Positions 1 to 9,036 of a DNA stretch of 64,000 nt are shown one piece after another. The translations under genes were made by a program, and so were the position numbers. The notes under the pieces are model-generated. The model did no database searches and was not told where the DNA came from. It was given only the letters and a program-made list of their open reading frames with translations. Each line of letters begins with the position of its first letter. Positions within the stretch are counted from its first letter, which is position 1. The stretch is from CAVTQZ01 sp963737015 (GTDB lineage: Bacteria > Actinomycetota > Acidimicrobiia > Acidimicrobiales > UBA8190): positions 2,649,060-2,713,059 of the forward strand of contig CAVTQZ010000001.1 of the NCBI GenBank assembly GCA_963737015.1. Reading direction: 5' to 3'.

Positions 1-249
1 TCGATGGGACTGGCGCCCTTGATCGTCGACGAGCTCTACGACGTCGTCGCGCAGGTCGCGGCCGAAGGTGTCGCGATACTGCTCACGGAGCAGTTCGCAC
101 AAGCGGCGCTGCAGGTCGCCGACAGGGTCGCTCTCATGTCCCAAGGACGGATCATCACCACATGTGCACCCTCGGATCTTCCCGGGGACCTCGCGTCCGC
201 CTATCTCGGCGGTCTCGGGGACGCAAGCCGAGAGGCGGTTCACGCATGA
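1..249 (+). CDS. livF: Branched-chain amino acid ABC transporter ATP-binding protein (LivF-like), C-terminal part
   Basis: Only the last 82 codons are present; the gene starts outside the window. The segment following ABC Walker B is visible: a beta strand ending in a Glu-Gln pair (AILLTEQFAQAALQVADR), the step where LivF proteins have VEQN, then a strand reading VALMSQGRI and a short tail ending in a Tyr-Leu-Gly typical of LivF. It would energise import through the fused permease encoded downstream. Its stop overlaps the next start (ATGA), so the genes are translationally coupled. An upstream livG is expected but not visible. Confidence 0.8.
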   Translation, partial: SMGLAPLIVDELYDVVAQVAAEGVAILLTEQFAQAALQVADRVALMSQGRIITTCAPSDLPGDLASAYLGGLGDASREAVHA

Positions 250-1706
250 CAAGAAACAAGACCCCCCGGAACGAGCGGGCAGGCGTCGCGGTCCGACGGC
301 GGGCGCTCACCCTTTTGGGATTCTCGGGCGCAGCCATGCTGGCCGCGGCGTTCGCAGGTGCCACGGGCGCGCAGGCCGACAGCTCCTCGTCGGGGGCATC
401 GACCCTCGGCGGCTTCCAGGTCACCTCGACGGGTTCGGGGATCACTTGGAACTACGAGCAACCGAACTTCCCGCTGCCGGCCACGCCTACCTTCGAGGCG
501 AACCTCGGGTACTCGCAGAGCAGCTTCAACGCGGGTCCGACCGGCGAGTCCCTAGCCAGCGCTTTCTGGCCCGGACAGGTCGCCGCCAACGGCGCCTCGC
601 AGCTCCAGCTCCTCCTGGCCCCGTACATCGGAGGCGCCGCGAGCGCACTTCCGTCGGAGCCCTGGCCCATCCAGGCGCAGAGCGCCTACCCGCCGGCCCC
701 CGGCTCACCTTCGACGGCTTCCCAGAACTACCCGGGAGTGGTGATGCAGTCGACCGCCAACCAGGACGCCGGCACCGCCACCTCGAGCTTCAGCCCCGGT
801 ACGGCCGTTCCGGGATCGAACGGGTTCGTCTCGGTACAGTCGGTCGCAAGTTCCGTGGAGAGCACGGTGACCAATGGTCTCGCCGTCGCGCAGTCCACCG
901 CGAACGTCCACGGCGTGTCGATCGGCGGCGGGTTGGTGAAGATCGGTGAGGTCACGTCCACCGCCACGTCCACGAGCGACGGGAACACCGCGAAGGTGGA
1001 CGGGACGAGCACCGCCAGCCAGGTCACGGTCGGCGGGCAGACCGCCACTTTGGACTCGAGCGGACTGCACGTTTCGGGCAACTCCGTGCCGCTCGGCGCC
1101 GCGCTGCCGAGCAGCATTCAACAGGGACTTCAGAGCGCCGGCATATCGATCACGTTGACCAACCCGACCGACACGGTCAACGGCTCCTCGGGCGAGCGCC
1201 AGCTCGACGGCGTTCAGATCAAGATCGACATCACCACGTTCGACAAGCAGGTCAACCAGCTGGCCAAGCTTCTCCCCCAGCAGCTGCAGACGCAGGTGAT
1301 CGACCAGTTGCCGCTTCCGTTCCCCAACTCCCAGATCATGACGGTCGACCTCGGTTGGGCGAACGTGCAGTCGGCCGCCTCTCCCCCCTACAGCTCGAGC
1401 GGCCTGTCGGCATCGTCGCCCCTCGGATCGATCTCGGCGACCGGGCCCTCGGGAACGGCGGGATCCGGGAGCGGGGGCTTCGGATCCGCCGGCACGGGCG
1501 GTACCACAGGCGCCGGCTCCACCGGCTCGAGCCCCGGGGGCACGCTCTCGGTCGCCTCGGCCTCCGAACCGGCCAAGTTCTTCACCGGCCTCGGCGCGGG
1601 ATTGATAGTGCTCGGCATCATCCTCGCCCTGATGCTGGCGGGCATCCTGTGGCGCGCTGGACCAGGCCGTCGGGGCCCTCACCGCGGCCCCGCCGTGTGT
1701 GGGTGA
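246..1706 (+). CDS. Secreted, C-terminally membrane-anchored Ser/Thr/Gly-rich surface protein
   Basis: About 486 aa. I chose ATG 246, which overlaps the upstream stop as ATGA and gives an Arg-rich n-region and a hydrophobic signal segment (about residues 25-47) ending near Ala-Gln-Ala. The body is rich in Ser, Thr, Gly and Ala. A Gly/Ser linker at about residues 395-440 precedes one membrane helix (LIVLGIILALMLAGI) and an Arg-rich tail, so the bulk faces outward. I recognise no catalytic domain. Sitting inside the transporter operon it may be an accessory envelope protein; function unknown. Confidence 0.75.
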   Translation: MTRNKTPRNERAGVAVRRRALTLLGFSGAAMLAAAFAGATGAQADSSSSGASTLGGFQVTSTGSGITWNYEQPNFPLPATPTFEANLGYSQSSFNAGPTGESLASAFWPGQVAANGASQLQLLLAPYIGGAASALPSEPWPIQAQSAYPPAPGSPSTASQNYPGVVMQSTANQDAGTATSSFSPGTAVPGSNGFVSVQSVASSVESTVTNGLAVAQSTANVHGVSIGGGLVKIGEVTSTATSTSDGNTAKVDGTSTASQVTVGGQTATLDSSGLHVSGNSVPLGAALPSSIQQGLQSAGISITLTNPTDTVNGSSGERQLDGVQIKIDITTFDKQVNQLAKLLPQQLQTQVIDQLPLPFPNSQIMTVDLGWANVQSAASPPYSSSGLSASSPLGSISATGPSGTAGSGSGGFGSAGTGGTTGAGSTGSSPGGTLSVASASEPAKFFTGLGAGLIVLGIILALMLAGILWRAGPGRRGPHRGPAVCG

Positions 1707-1752
1707 GGACCCGCAGAGGATCTAGGCAGAGGATCCAGGAGGTATCCGATAG

Positions 1753-2445
1753 ATGGCCTACGTGACCACGACCCCGGGTGCGACCGCGGAGGACCGGCAG
1801 GAGCGTCGGTCGATAACGACACGGCTCTCGGGGCTGGCCCGCGCCATCGAGGGTACGAGGCGCACCTCCTCGTTCGACATCCGCCAGATCATGCTGGCGA
1901 GCGGTGCCACGTGCATGGGCCTCGGGATCGTCGCCATCATTCTCGGCTGGTACGGCGCGGCGCACAGCACTTACCTCTTTCAGGAGATCCCTTATCTCAT
2001 TTCGGGAGGCCTCCTCGGTGTGGCACTAGTGGCCGGTGGGGGCTTTCTGTTCTTCGCGTCCTGGCTCGTGAGGATGATCGACGACAACCACCGGCACACG
2101 GCGCGTTTGGAGAACACACTCGACCGCGTCGACCACGTCCTCGGTTCGATCTCCGACGACGCCGCCTCATCCCTCGTGGAGACCCAGACCGCGAACGGCG
2201 GCCATGCAGCCCGATACGGGTACGGGGACCCTCCGATGGGCGCGTACCACGAAGGCGCCTCGGACCCCGGCGCGCCGGGCTACCAGGCGAGCCGGTACCC
2301 CACGGGCGGGGCCGAGCCTCCGCCTTGGACCCCCCCACCGGCGCCGGCCGCGACCGTGGAGAGCGAACCGCCGGCTCGCCACGAGGAGCCGCCGACCGAT
2401 CCCGGCAACACCAATTGGCAACTGAGAGACGGTGGTAATCCGTGA
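1753..2445 (+). CDS. Two-helix membrane protein with proline-rich cytoplasmic tail
   Basis: 230 aa, preceded by a strong AGGAGG ribosome site at about 1737-1742. Two hydrophobic helices (about residues 47-68 and 78-102) follow a basic N terminus; the C-terminal 90 residues are Pro/Gly/Tyr-rich and probably disordered. No known domain is recognised. It lies between the surface protein and the transporter's binding protein, with a GTGA overlap into the latter, so it is cotranscribed with the import system. A scaffold or envelope-tethering role is only inference. Confidence 0.7.
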   Translation: MAYVTTTPGATAEDRQERRSITTRLSGLARAIEGTRRTSSFDIRQIMLASGATCMGLGIVAIILGWYGAAHSTYLFQEIPYLISGGLLGVALVAGGGFLFFASWLVRMIDDNHRHTARLENTLDRVDHVLGSISDDAASSLVETQTANGGHAARYGYGDPPMGAYHEGASDPGAPGYQASRYPTGGAEPPPWTPPPAPAATVESEPPARHEEPPTDPGNTNWQLRDGGNP

Positions 2446-3917
2446 AAGGTCTTTCCGCGCGGAACAAGCGCGCCGTCCTGGTCGCGCTCGCAGCCGTGAT
2501 GGCCCTCACCCTCGGCGCGTGCGGCTCGCGCCTTCAGGGAAATGCGCTGAAGTCCGCTGAGGGTTCCTCCAACAACTCGGGGACCGGGACGGGCTCCTCC
2601 CCGGGATCGAACACCGGCGGACCCTCCACCGCAGGCTCTGCATCCGGCACGCCGGGTGCCGCCGGCACCTCTTCTTCTTCGGGTGGTGCGGCGAGCTCCG
2701 GTGCATCTACGGGCGCGCACACCGCGGCCGCGGGTGCCAGTGGACTCACCTCCGCCTCGTGCAACACGTCGAACAACGGAGGATCCACCGACACAGGGGT
2801 CACCGGCAACCAGATAACAGTCGGCAACATCACGAGCATCTCGGGTGTCGCTCCGGGCCTGACGCAGAGCGCCCAGGCTGCGACCGAAGCATGGGCCGCG
2901 TACGTGAACAGTCAGGGCGGCATCTGCGGCCGTCAGATAAAGGTCCAGACCTTCGACGACGGCAACGACACCGGACAGAACGCCGCCGATGCCCAGCAGG
3001 CGTGCAGCGCCGACTTCGCGATGGTCGGCAGCGCTTCTGGGTTCGACAACGGCGGAGCCTCCGCGATCCAGTCCTGCGGGATACCCGACGCCGCAGCCGA
3101 AGTCAGCACCCACGAGCTCGGCAACGTGCCCACCGTCTTCGGAGCGAGTCCCGGTAACGCCCACTACTGGCCAACGGGGGCCGCTGTATGGCTCAAGCAG
3201 CACTACCCGAGCGCGGTTACGAACGCCGCGATGATCTACCTGAACGCCCCTGCGACCCAGGAGCAGGCCCAAGCCGAGATGCAGGCCTACACGTCGGTGG
3301 GGTTCAAGTACACGTACTCGGTCGCGGTGTCCCCCACCGAGCCGAACTACGCGCCTTATGTGGCGAAGATGCAGTCGGCAGGCGTCCAGTACGTGACGGA
3401 GTACTCCGACGACAACTCGGCCTCCCGTCTCGTCCAGGCGATGGCACAGGCGAATTACAAGCCGCAGGTGGTGGACTGGTTCTCCGAGGAGTACAGCCAG
3501 CACTTCCTTCAAGAGGCCCAGGGTGACGCAGAGGGCGACCTGGTCCTCATGGCGACCACCCCTTACGAGGACCCCCCGAACCCCGGAATGCAGCTCTTTC
3601 TGAGTTGGCTGAACCGGGTCGCGCCCGGAACGAAACACGACATATTCGGTCAGTTCGCGTGGTCCGCGGGGCTCGCCTTCACGCAGGCGGCGAAGGCCGT
3701 GGGCGCGCACCTCACGCGTGCCGCGCTAATCCAACAGCTCCAACAGATAGGTCCGTGGGACGGCGGTGGCGTGCAACCACCCGATACGAACTACGGCCAG
3801 AAGATCCCGAGCAAGTGCTTCGCGTACTTCAAGATCTCCGGAAACAGCTACGTACGCGTCTACCCGTCGGCGCCGAACTCGTGGGACTGCACCTCGGGCG
3901 GGCTGCTGCACTACTAG
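2442..3917 (+). CDS. ABC transporter substrate-binding lipoprotein, branched-chain amino acid type (Peripla_BP_6)
   Basis: 491 aa. GTG start overlapping the upstream stop (GTGA). The signal peptide ends in a lipobox (LGAC, Cys at about residue 27), so it is lipid-anchored outside the membrane. A Gly/Ser/Thr linker of about 85 residues separates the anchor from the periplasmic-binding fold, which begins near ITVGNITSISG and has the LivK-like order with GGICGRQIKV and a two-lobe C-terminal half. It should deliver a small solute (amino acid, amide or related) to the permease. Actual substrate is not deducible. Confidence 0.85.
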   Translation: MKGLSARNKRAVLVALAAVMALTLGACGSRLQGNALKSAEGSSNNSGTGTGSSPGSNTGGPSTAGSASGTPGAAGTSSSSGGAASSGASTGAHTAAAGASGLTSASCNTSNNGGSTDTGVTGNQITVGNITSISGVAPGLTQSAQAATEAWAAYVNSQGGICGRQIKVQTFDDGNDTGQNAADAQQACSADFAMVGSASGFDNGGASAIQSCGIPDAAAEVSTHELGNVPTVFGASPGNAHYWPTGAAVWLKQHYPSAVTNAAMIYLNAPATQEQAQAEMQAYTSVGFKYTYSVAVSPTEPNYAPYVAKMQSAGVQYVTEYSDDNSASRLVQAMAQANYKPQVVDWFSEEYSQHFLQEAQGDAEGDLVLMATTPYEDPPNPGMQLFLSWLNRVAPGTKHDIFGQFAWSAGLAFTQAAKAVGAHLTRAALIQQLQQIGPWDGGGVQPPDTNYGQKIPSKCFAYFKISGNSYVRVYPSAPNSWDCTSGGLLHY

Positions 3918-3977
3918 TTCGACAGTTTCAGCGCGATAGCCGGGGCCAACGAAGAGCCCACGACGTGAGAGCCGGAC

Positions 3978-5933
3978 ATGCATGAGTTCCTGACGTTCAC
4001 GATCATCGGTGTGTTCACCGGGGCCGCTTACGCCGTATCCGCGAGCGGACTCGTCGTGACCTACATGACCTCCGGCTTCTTCAACTTCGCGCACGGCGCG
4101 ATCGGAATGGTCATGGCCTTCCTCTACTGGCAGCTGGTGGTGCCTTGGCACGTCCCCCAGGTGTTCGCACTGATCGTCGTGGTCCTGATCGCGGCACCTG
4201 CCGTCGGCGCCCTGGTGGAGATCTTCTTCGTCCGCCGCACGCGCGACAACACGCTCGCGGTGACGTTGGTCGTTACCATCGGGCTCCTCGTCCTCTTGAT
4301 CGGCGTGGCCCTTTACGAGTGGTCCCAGAAGACCGTCGTGGCCCCGGTTTTCTTCAAGGGGGCCGGATTTCGCCTCTTCGGGGTGAACGTGAGCTGGCAT
4401 CAGGTCATCACCGTCCTCGTCGCGATCGGGCTCGCCGTGTTCCTGAGGCTCTTCCTCTACAGGTCGCGCACCGGGATCGCGATGCGCTCGGTCGTCGACA
4501 ACAGGGACCTCGCCGCCTTGAACGGCGCGAGGCCGGCCTGGCTCGGGACGTTCAGCTGGGCCTTCGGAGCGTCTCTTGCGGCACTGGCGGGAATCCTGAT
4601 CGCGCCACAGGCCGAGCTGAACGTCTTCACCCTCACACTGCTCGTGGTCAGTGCATACGCCGCGGCGATGTTCGGGCGGCTCCGGAACCTGCCCGCCACC
4701 TTCATCGCCGCGCTGGCGCTCGGGCTACTGACCTCTTTTGCGGTCGGCTACCTCCCCACGGGCGGGTTCTGGGGGTCCACTCCGATCCAGGGTCTTCGGC
4801 TTTCGATACCGATGATCGCTCTGTTCGCGGTGCTGCTCATCCTTCCCTCCGACACGATCGAACAGAGCCGTCTCATGAAGCGGCGTGCCTCGATCCTCGT
4901 CCCCTCGCTTCAGCGGTCGATCGTCGGAGGGGTTGTCCTCGTCATCGTGACGATCATCGGCGTGGGGGTGATCCCGGGCAACGACGTGACCCAGCTCGGC
5001 ATCGGCCTGTCGATGGGCCTGATCCTGTTGTCGCTGGTGCCACTCACGGGATGGGGTGGGCAGGTATCTCTCTGTCAGATGACCTTCGCGGGCCTCGGCG
5101 TATACGCCTTTTACAAGGTCGGGAGCGGCGGTTCCGTATGGGGGCTCATCGCGGCGCTTGTGCTCGCAGGAGGTGTCGGAGCCGTGATCGGTCTCTTCAC
5201 GCTGCGGTTCCGGGGCCTCTATCTCGCGCTGGCCACGATGGCCTTCGCGGTCGCCATGGACAACATGTTCTTCCCCGCGCCGGCGGTGTTCACCTTCGAC
5301 GGCTCGGTACACGTTCCGCGCCCGAGTCTCTTCGGACTGCACGTGAACGGACAGCACGCCTACATAATCTTCCTGTCGATCGTCTTCGCACTCCTGTCGA
5401 TCGCGCTGTTGGCGCTTCGGCGCGGGCCTTTCGGACGGGTGCTTTCGGCCATGAAGGACTCACAGGCCGCCTGCGCGACCCTGGGTCTGAACCTCACCGC
5501 GACGAAGCTCGCCGTCTTCGCTCTCTCGGCTGCGCTCGCCGGACTCGGCGGCGCGCTCTTCGGCGCGATGCAGACGATCGCCGGCGCGCTCAACTTCCAG
5601 ATGGAGCAGAGCCTCCCGGTGCTTCTCCTCGTGGTCCTCTACGGGATGACGAGCACGAGCGCGGCGCTCTACGGGGGACTGAGCCTCGGGGTCATCCGGA
5701 TCATCTCCGCGAAGTTCCCCGCGCTCGCCAACAATCTCGAGTACCTCACGACGGGCTTCGCCGGGATCACCCTCGGCTTCTACCCCGACGGCATCGTCCC
5801 CGGCGTTGCAGAACGCTTCCGGCAGATCACCTCGAGCCTCTCCAGCGGGTCCGGCGCCACACGCTCGGGTGCACCGGCCACCGCGAGACTGAGCGCCGAC
5901 AGCGCCGGTGCCGCGTTCGCCGCCGACCGTTGA
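3978..5933 (+). CDS. Fused branched-chain amino acid ABC permease (LivH-LivM in one chain)
   Basis: 651 aa, twice the usual permease length. Residues 1-290 are LivH-like, with the early GAAYAVSASGL helix and the FFNFAHGAIGM segment. After a basic linker (about 295-310) residues 315-620 are LivM-like, with GWGGQVSLCQMTFAGLG and an ABC-binding EAA-type loop near RRGPFGRVLSAMKDSQAACA. One gene therefore supplies both halves of the channel. It follows the receptor gene after a 60-bp gap and overlaps the next gene by TTGA. Fusions of this kind occur in some actinobacterial Liv systems. Confidence 0.87.
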   Translation: MHEFLTFTIIGVFTGAAYAVSASGLVVTYMTSGFFNFAHGAIGMVMAFLYWQLVVPWHVPQVFALIVVVLIAAPAVGALVEIFFVRRTRDNTLAVTLVVTIGLLVLLIGVALYEWSQKTVVAPVFFKGAGFRLFGVNVSWHQVITVLVAIGLAVFLRLFLYRSRTGIAMRSVVDNRDLAALNGARPAWLGTFSWAFGASLAALAGILIAPQAELNVFTLTLLVVSAYAAAMFGRLRNLPATFIAALALGLLTSFAVGYLPTGGFWGSTPIQGLRLSIPMIALFAVLLILPSDTIEQSRLMKRRASILVPSLQRSIVGGVVLVIVTIIGVGVIPGNDVTQLGIGLSMGLILLSLVPLTGWGGQVSLCQMTFAGLGVYAFYKVGSGGSVWGLIAALVLAGGVGAVIGLFTLRFRGLYLALATMAFAVAMDNMFFPAPAVFTFDGSVHVPRPSLFGLHVNGQHAYIIFLSIVFALLSIALLALRRGPFGRVLSAMKDSQAACATLGLNLTATKLAVFALSAALAGLGGALFGAMQTIAGALNFQMEQSLPVLLLVVLYGMTSTSAALYGGLSLGVIRIISAKFPALANNLEYLTTGFAGITLGFYPDGIVPGVAERFRQITSSLSSGSGATRSGAPATARLSADSAGAAFAADR

Positions 5934-7117
5934 AGCGCCCCCAGGCGCGCACTGACTCTTCTCGCAAGGACCGGGGCAAACCCCCGAAGTCGCGCCGCTC
6001 CTCCTCGTCGCCGCGCAAGGGCCCCGTCTCGAAGCAGCGTAGGAGCCGGCCGCAGTCGCGCTCCGAGGCGCGGCGGGCGCGTCGACAGGACTACGAGGCG
6101 CGCGAGTCGCCGGTGCGCAGGATCGGTCTCTCGCCGTGGGGTCTGGCGATCGCGATAACCGCGGGAATCGCCATCATCATCGGCATCGCGTTCGTTACGG
6201 GCTTTCTCTCCCCACCGGGTTCGCCGTCGGGACCTCCGGCTGTCGCCAAGAACGTCCTCCGCACGGACGCGGCCTCGGTGACCTTCGACGCCGACGGGAA
6301 CGGGTGGGTCGCAGACGATCAGACGGCCTCGGTGAAGAAGTTCGACCCGGGCTCGGGGAACCTGATCGGCCGGGCATCACACACGGGCGGTACACCGATC
6401 GCTGTCGCCTCGGGATACGGGCGCATCTGGGTCGCGGACCCCGCGGACAACGAGGTTCTCGCAGTCGATACCAAGACCGCAAAGTTGAGCGGCTCCGCGG
6501 TGACGGTCGGTCAAAGCCCTGTCTCGATCGCCACCGGAGAGGGCGGGGTCTGGGTGGCCAGCCTGCTCTCGGGCACGGTGACGTTGATCGCGCCCCGCAC
6601 CGAGCAGGTGGTCGCCACGGTCGCGCTGCCCGACGGGGCGGTGCGCCTGACGGTGGGTGACGGGTACGTCTGGGTGACGGGTAAGACCGACACCCTGGTA
6701 CGCGTCGACCCTCACCCTCTCGGCGTCACCTTGAACTGGAGGCAGGTCCGCGTGGGTCAGGGACCCATAGGCGTGGCGATCGGCCAGGGAGCGGTTTGGA
6801 CCGCCAACGCGCAAGCCGGAACCGTGAGCAAGGTGGACCCGAGCTCTTTGAAGGTCCTCGGAAGCGTGCGGGTGAGCACCGCCAGCGCGGGTCTCGCTAC
6901 CGGATCGGACCCCGAGACGATCGCTGTGTGGAACGGTCTCGTCTGGGTGGGGGTGGGACAGCTGGCGCAGGTGATCGCCCTCCAGCCGGGCACGGGCGCT
7001 CAGGTCGGCAAGGCCGTGACTCTGCCGGGGATCACCCGTCAGCTCACCGTCGGGCCGGACGGCGATCTCTGGGCCACGACCGCGAACCCGGGAACGGTCA
7101 CGCGCCTTTCGAGCTGA
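5930..7117 (+). CDS. Membrane-anchored YncE/NHL-type beta-propeller protein
   Basis: About 395 aa from a TTG that overlaps the permease stop (TTGA); an in-frame GTG at 6113 is an alternative. The first 60 residues are very basic (Lys/Arg/Ser). One membrane helix follows (about 70-92), then an outward domain of repeated blades with the pattern GxIWVAD / GGVWVAS / GYVWVTG / GAVWTAN about every 42 residues, typical of YncE/SMP-30-like propellers. It closes the transporter operon and may sense or bind a ligand at the cell surface. No catalytic residues can be assigned. Confidence 0.75.
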   Translation: MKRPQARTDSSRKDRGKPPKSRRSSSSPRKGPVSKQRRSRPQSRSEARRARRQDYEARESPVRRIGLSPWGLAIAITAGIAIIIGIAFVTGFLSPPGSPSGPPAVAKNVLRTDAASVTFDADGNGWVADDQTASVKKFDPGSGNLIGRASHTGGTPIAVASGYGRIWVADPADNEVLAVDTKTAKLSGSAVTVGQSPVSIATGEGGVWVASLLSGTVTLIAPRTEQVVATVALPDGAVRLTVGDGYVWVTGKTDTLVRVDPHPLGVTLNWRQVRVGQGPIGVAIGQGAVWTANAQAGTVSKVDPSSLKVLGSVRVSTASAGLATGSDPETIAVWNGLVWVGVGQLAQVIALQPGTGAQVGKAVTLPGITRQLTVGPDGDLWATTANPGTVTRLSS

Positions 7118-7531
7118 CTACTGCTCCTGGACCAGCTCGATGAGAGTGCCGAAAGAGCCCTTCGGATGGACGAACGCGACGGTCGTCCCCCGCGAGCCCG
7201 GCCTCGGCGTTTCGTCGATCGGTTTGCCTCCGGCAGCCTTCACCGCGTCGAGCGCCATCGCGCAGTCGGAGACCCGGTACCCGATGTGATGGAGACCCTC
7301 GCCCTTCTTCTCGAGGAACTTGGCGACGGGCGAGTCGTCGCGTGCGGGGCTCACGAGCTGGATGTAGGAGTCCGCCACAGCGAGAAGTGCTTCCTCCACT
7401 CCGTCGCGTTCTACGAGCTCGCGATGGGTGACGGTCGCGCCGAACGCCTCGGCGTAGTACCCGATCGCGGCGTCGAGGTCGCGAACCGCGATGCCGACAT
7501 GGTCTATCTCGGTCAGGAGGTGCGCCGTCAC
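7118..7531 (-). CDS. mce: Methylmalonyl-CoA/ethylmalonyl-CoA epimerase
   Basis: 137 aa from GTG 7531, which overlaps the stop of the upstream reductase gene (GTGA); longer starts would run into that gene. This is a VOC-fold epimerase: metal ligands are the His of IDHVGIAV, the His of HHIGYRV and the Glu of LIELVQEQ, with the family motifs in order and normal length. Such enzymes interconvert (2R)/(2S) methylmalonyl-CoA and, in the ethylmalonyl-CoA pathway, ethylmalonyl-CoA as well. The coupling to crotonyl-CoA carboxylase/reductase supports that role. Confidence 0.88.
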   Translation of the reverse strand: MTAHLLTEIDHVGIAVRDLDAAIGYYAEAFGATVTHRELVERDGVEEALLAVADSYIQLVSPARDDSPVAKFLEKKGEGLHHIGYRVSDCAMALDAVKAAGGKPIDETPRPGSRGTTVAFVHPKGSFGTLIELVQEQ

Positions 7532-8868
7532 TTGCCGTACCGCCGGAACAACGAGAGCTTCTTCTCGCCGACCCTCTCTCTCATGGCTTGATCCTCGATT
7601 CCGAGGCCCTCGCGTGGAGCGAGGCACAGGACACCGATCTTCCCCTCGTGGGTGTTGTGGTGGACCTGGTTGGCCGCCTCGCCCACTTCCTCGAGCGGGT
7701 AGACCGCCGAGATCGTCGGCACCACCTTTCCTTCACAGATGAGGCGATTCGCGTCCCAGGCTTCGCGGTAGTTGGCGAAGTGGGAACCCTTTATGGTCTT
7801 GAGCCTCATCCACAGATGGCGATTGTCGTACTCGATCATGTAGCCCGAGGTCGCCGCGCAGGTCACCACCGTTCCGCCTCGCTTGCAGACGAAGACAGAG
7901 GCACCCATCGTCTGGCGGCCCGGGTGCTCGAAGACGATCTCGGGGTCGTCACCCGCGAGCGTGCGGACGTCCTTGCCGAAACGTCGCCACTCGGACTCGT
8001 CCTGCGTGCGCTCGTCGGACCAGAAGCGGTAGCCGGCCTCCCGCCGGTCGATCACCGCCTCGACGCCGAGCTCATGTAGAAGGTCCACCTTCTCCTGGGA
8101 GGACACGACCCCGATCGGTATCCCCCCGCCGTTCAGCACGTGCTGGACGGCGAATCCTCCGAGCCCGCCGCTCGCTCCCCACACGAGCACTCGCTCCCCC
8201 TGCGACATCGACGCGCCGTTTCTCGAGACGAGCATCCGGTAGGCCGTCGAGTTGCACAGCGCGTTCACCGCTGCCTCCTCCCAGGTGAGATGCGCCGGCT
8301 TCGGCATCAGCTGGTTCGCCTTCACCAGGGTGAGATCCGCGAGGCCCCCGAAGTTGGTCTCGAAGCCCCAGATCCGCTCGTTGGAGGCCATCATCGAGTC
8401 GTCGTGTGCGGAGGGGTCCTGGTCGTCCACGTAGTTGCAGTGGATGACCACCCGGTCCCCCGGCTTCCAGTTACGTACCATCGACCCGACGCGGATGACC
8501 ACCCCCGACGCATCCGATCCGACCACCTGGTAGTCGAGATCGTGGCGCGCCCCCCACACACTCTCCTTACCGAGGCGCTTCAGGAAGGCGAAGGTCGGGA
8601 GAGGCTCGAAGATCGAGGTCCACACGGTGTTGAAGTTGATGGCGCCCGCCATCACCGCCACGTACGCCTCGTCTGGCGCAAGCTCGGGGACGGGAACCTC
8701 CGAAACGTGCAGAGACTTACGCGGGTCCTTGTCCGGCGAGTCGACGCCTTCGAACATCTCGGTCTCAGCGGCGAGGACGTGAGCAGCCCGGTACGACTCG
8801 GGGACCTCTAGAGCAGCCAGTTCCTCCCCGCTCGCCCCCGCTTGTATCGCTTCTCCGAAGGCTTGCAT
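7528..8868 (-). CDS. ccrA: Crotonyl-CoA carboxylase/reductase
   Basis: About 446 aa from ATG 8868 (MQAFGEAI); an earlier ATG at 8895 adds nine residues. The sequence follows the Ccr branch of medium-chain reductases: N-terminal PESYRAAHV and ETEMFEG, the GAINFNTVW segment, the nucleotide loop GASGGLGGFAVQHVL, and the C-terminal VHHNTHEGKIGVL. The enzyme converts crotonyl-CoA, CO2 and NADPH into (2S)-ethylmalonyl-CoA, the committed step of the ethylmalonyl-CoA pathway, or supplies polyketide extender units. The coupled epimerase and divergent thiolase favour the carbon-assimilation role. Confidence 0.92.
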   Translation of the reverse strand: MQAFGEAIQAGASGEELAALEVPESYRAAHVLAAETEMFEGVDSPDKDPRKSLHVSEVPVPELAPDEAYVAVMAGAINFNTVWTSIFEPLPTFAFLKRLGKESVWGARHDLDYQVVGSDASGVVIRVGSMVRNWKPGDRVVIHCNYVDDQDPSAHDDSMMASNERIWGFETNFGGLADLTLVKANQLMPKPAHLTWEEAAVNALCNSTAYRMLVSRNGASMSQGERVLVWGASGGLGGFAVQHVLNGGGIPIGVVSSQEKVDLLHELGVEAVIDRREAGYRFWSDERTQDESEWRRFGKDVRTLAGDDPEIVFEHPGRQTMGASVFVCKRGGTVVTCAATSGYMIEYDNRHLWMRLKTIKGSHFANYREAWDANRLICEGKVVPTISAVYPLEEVGEAANQVHHNTHEGKIGVLCLAPREGLGIEDQAMRERVGEKKLSLFRRYGK

Positions 8869-9036
8869 GGCCAAGGACCCTACCCTTCGGGGCAAAGCGC
8901 CAACGATTCCGCCTGCGGCTGTTGGCTCGAAGTGGCCTTAGAATCGAGCTCACAAGATCGCTGCGCCTGCGGTCGGGGCACGAATCCGATCAGCAGCAGG
9001 CGGTAGCGGTGAGGCCCCATCTTTCGGAGGTGACCC

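Noticed and set aside
2280..3710. 476-codon minus-strand frame across the binding-protein gene
   Set aside because: Arg/Gly-rich antisense shadow of a clear lipoprotein gene; no domain.
4145..5929. Long open frame overlapping the fused permease and continuing into the beta-propeller gene
   Set aside because: The upstream part is an Arg-rich shadow of the permease; the real gene starts at the TTGA overlap at 5930.
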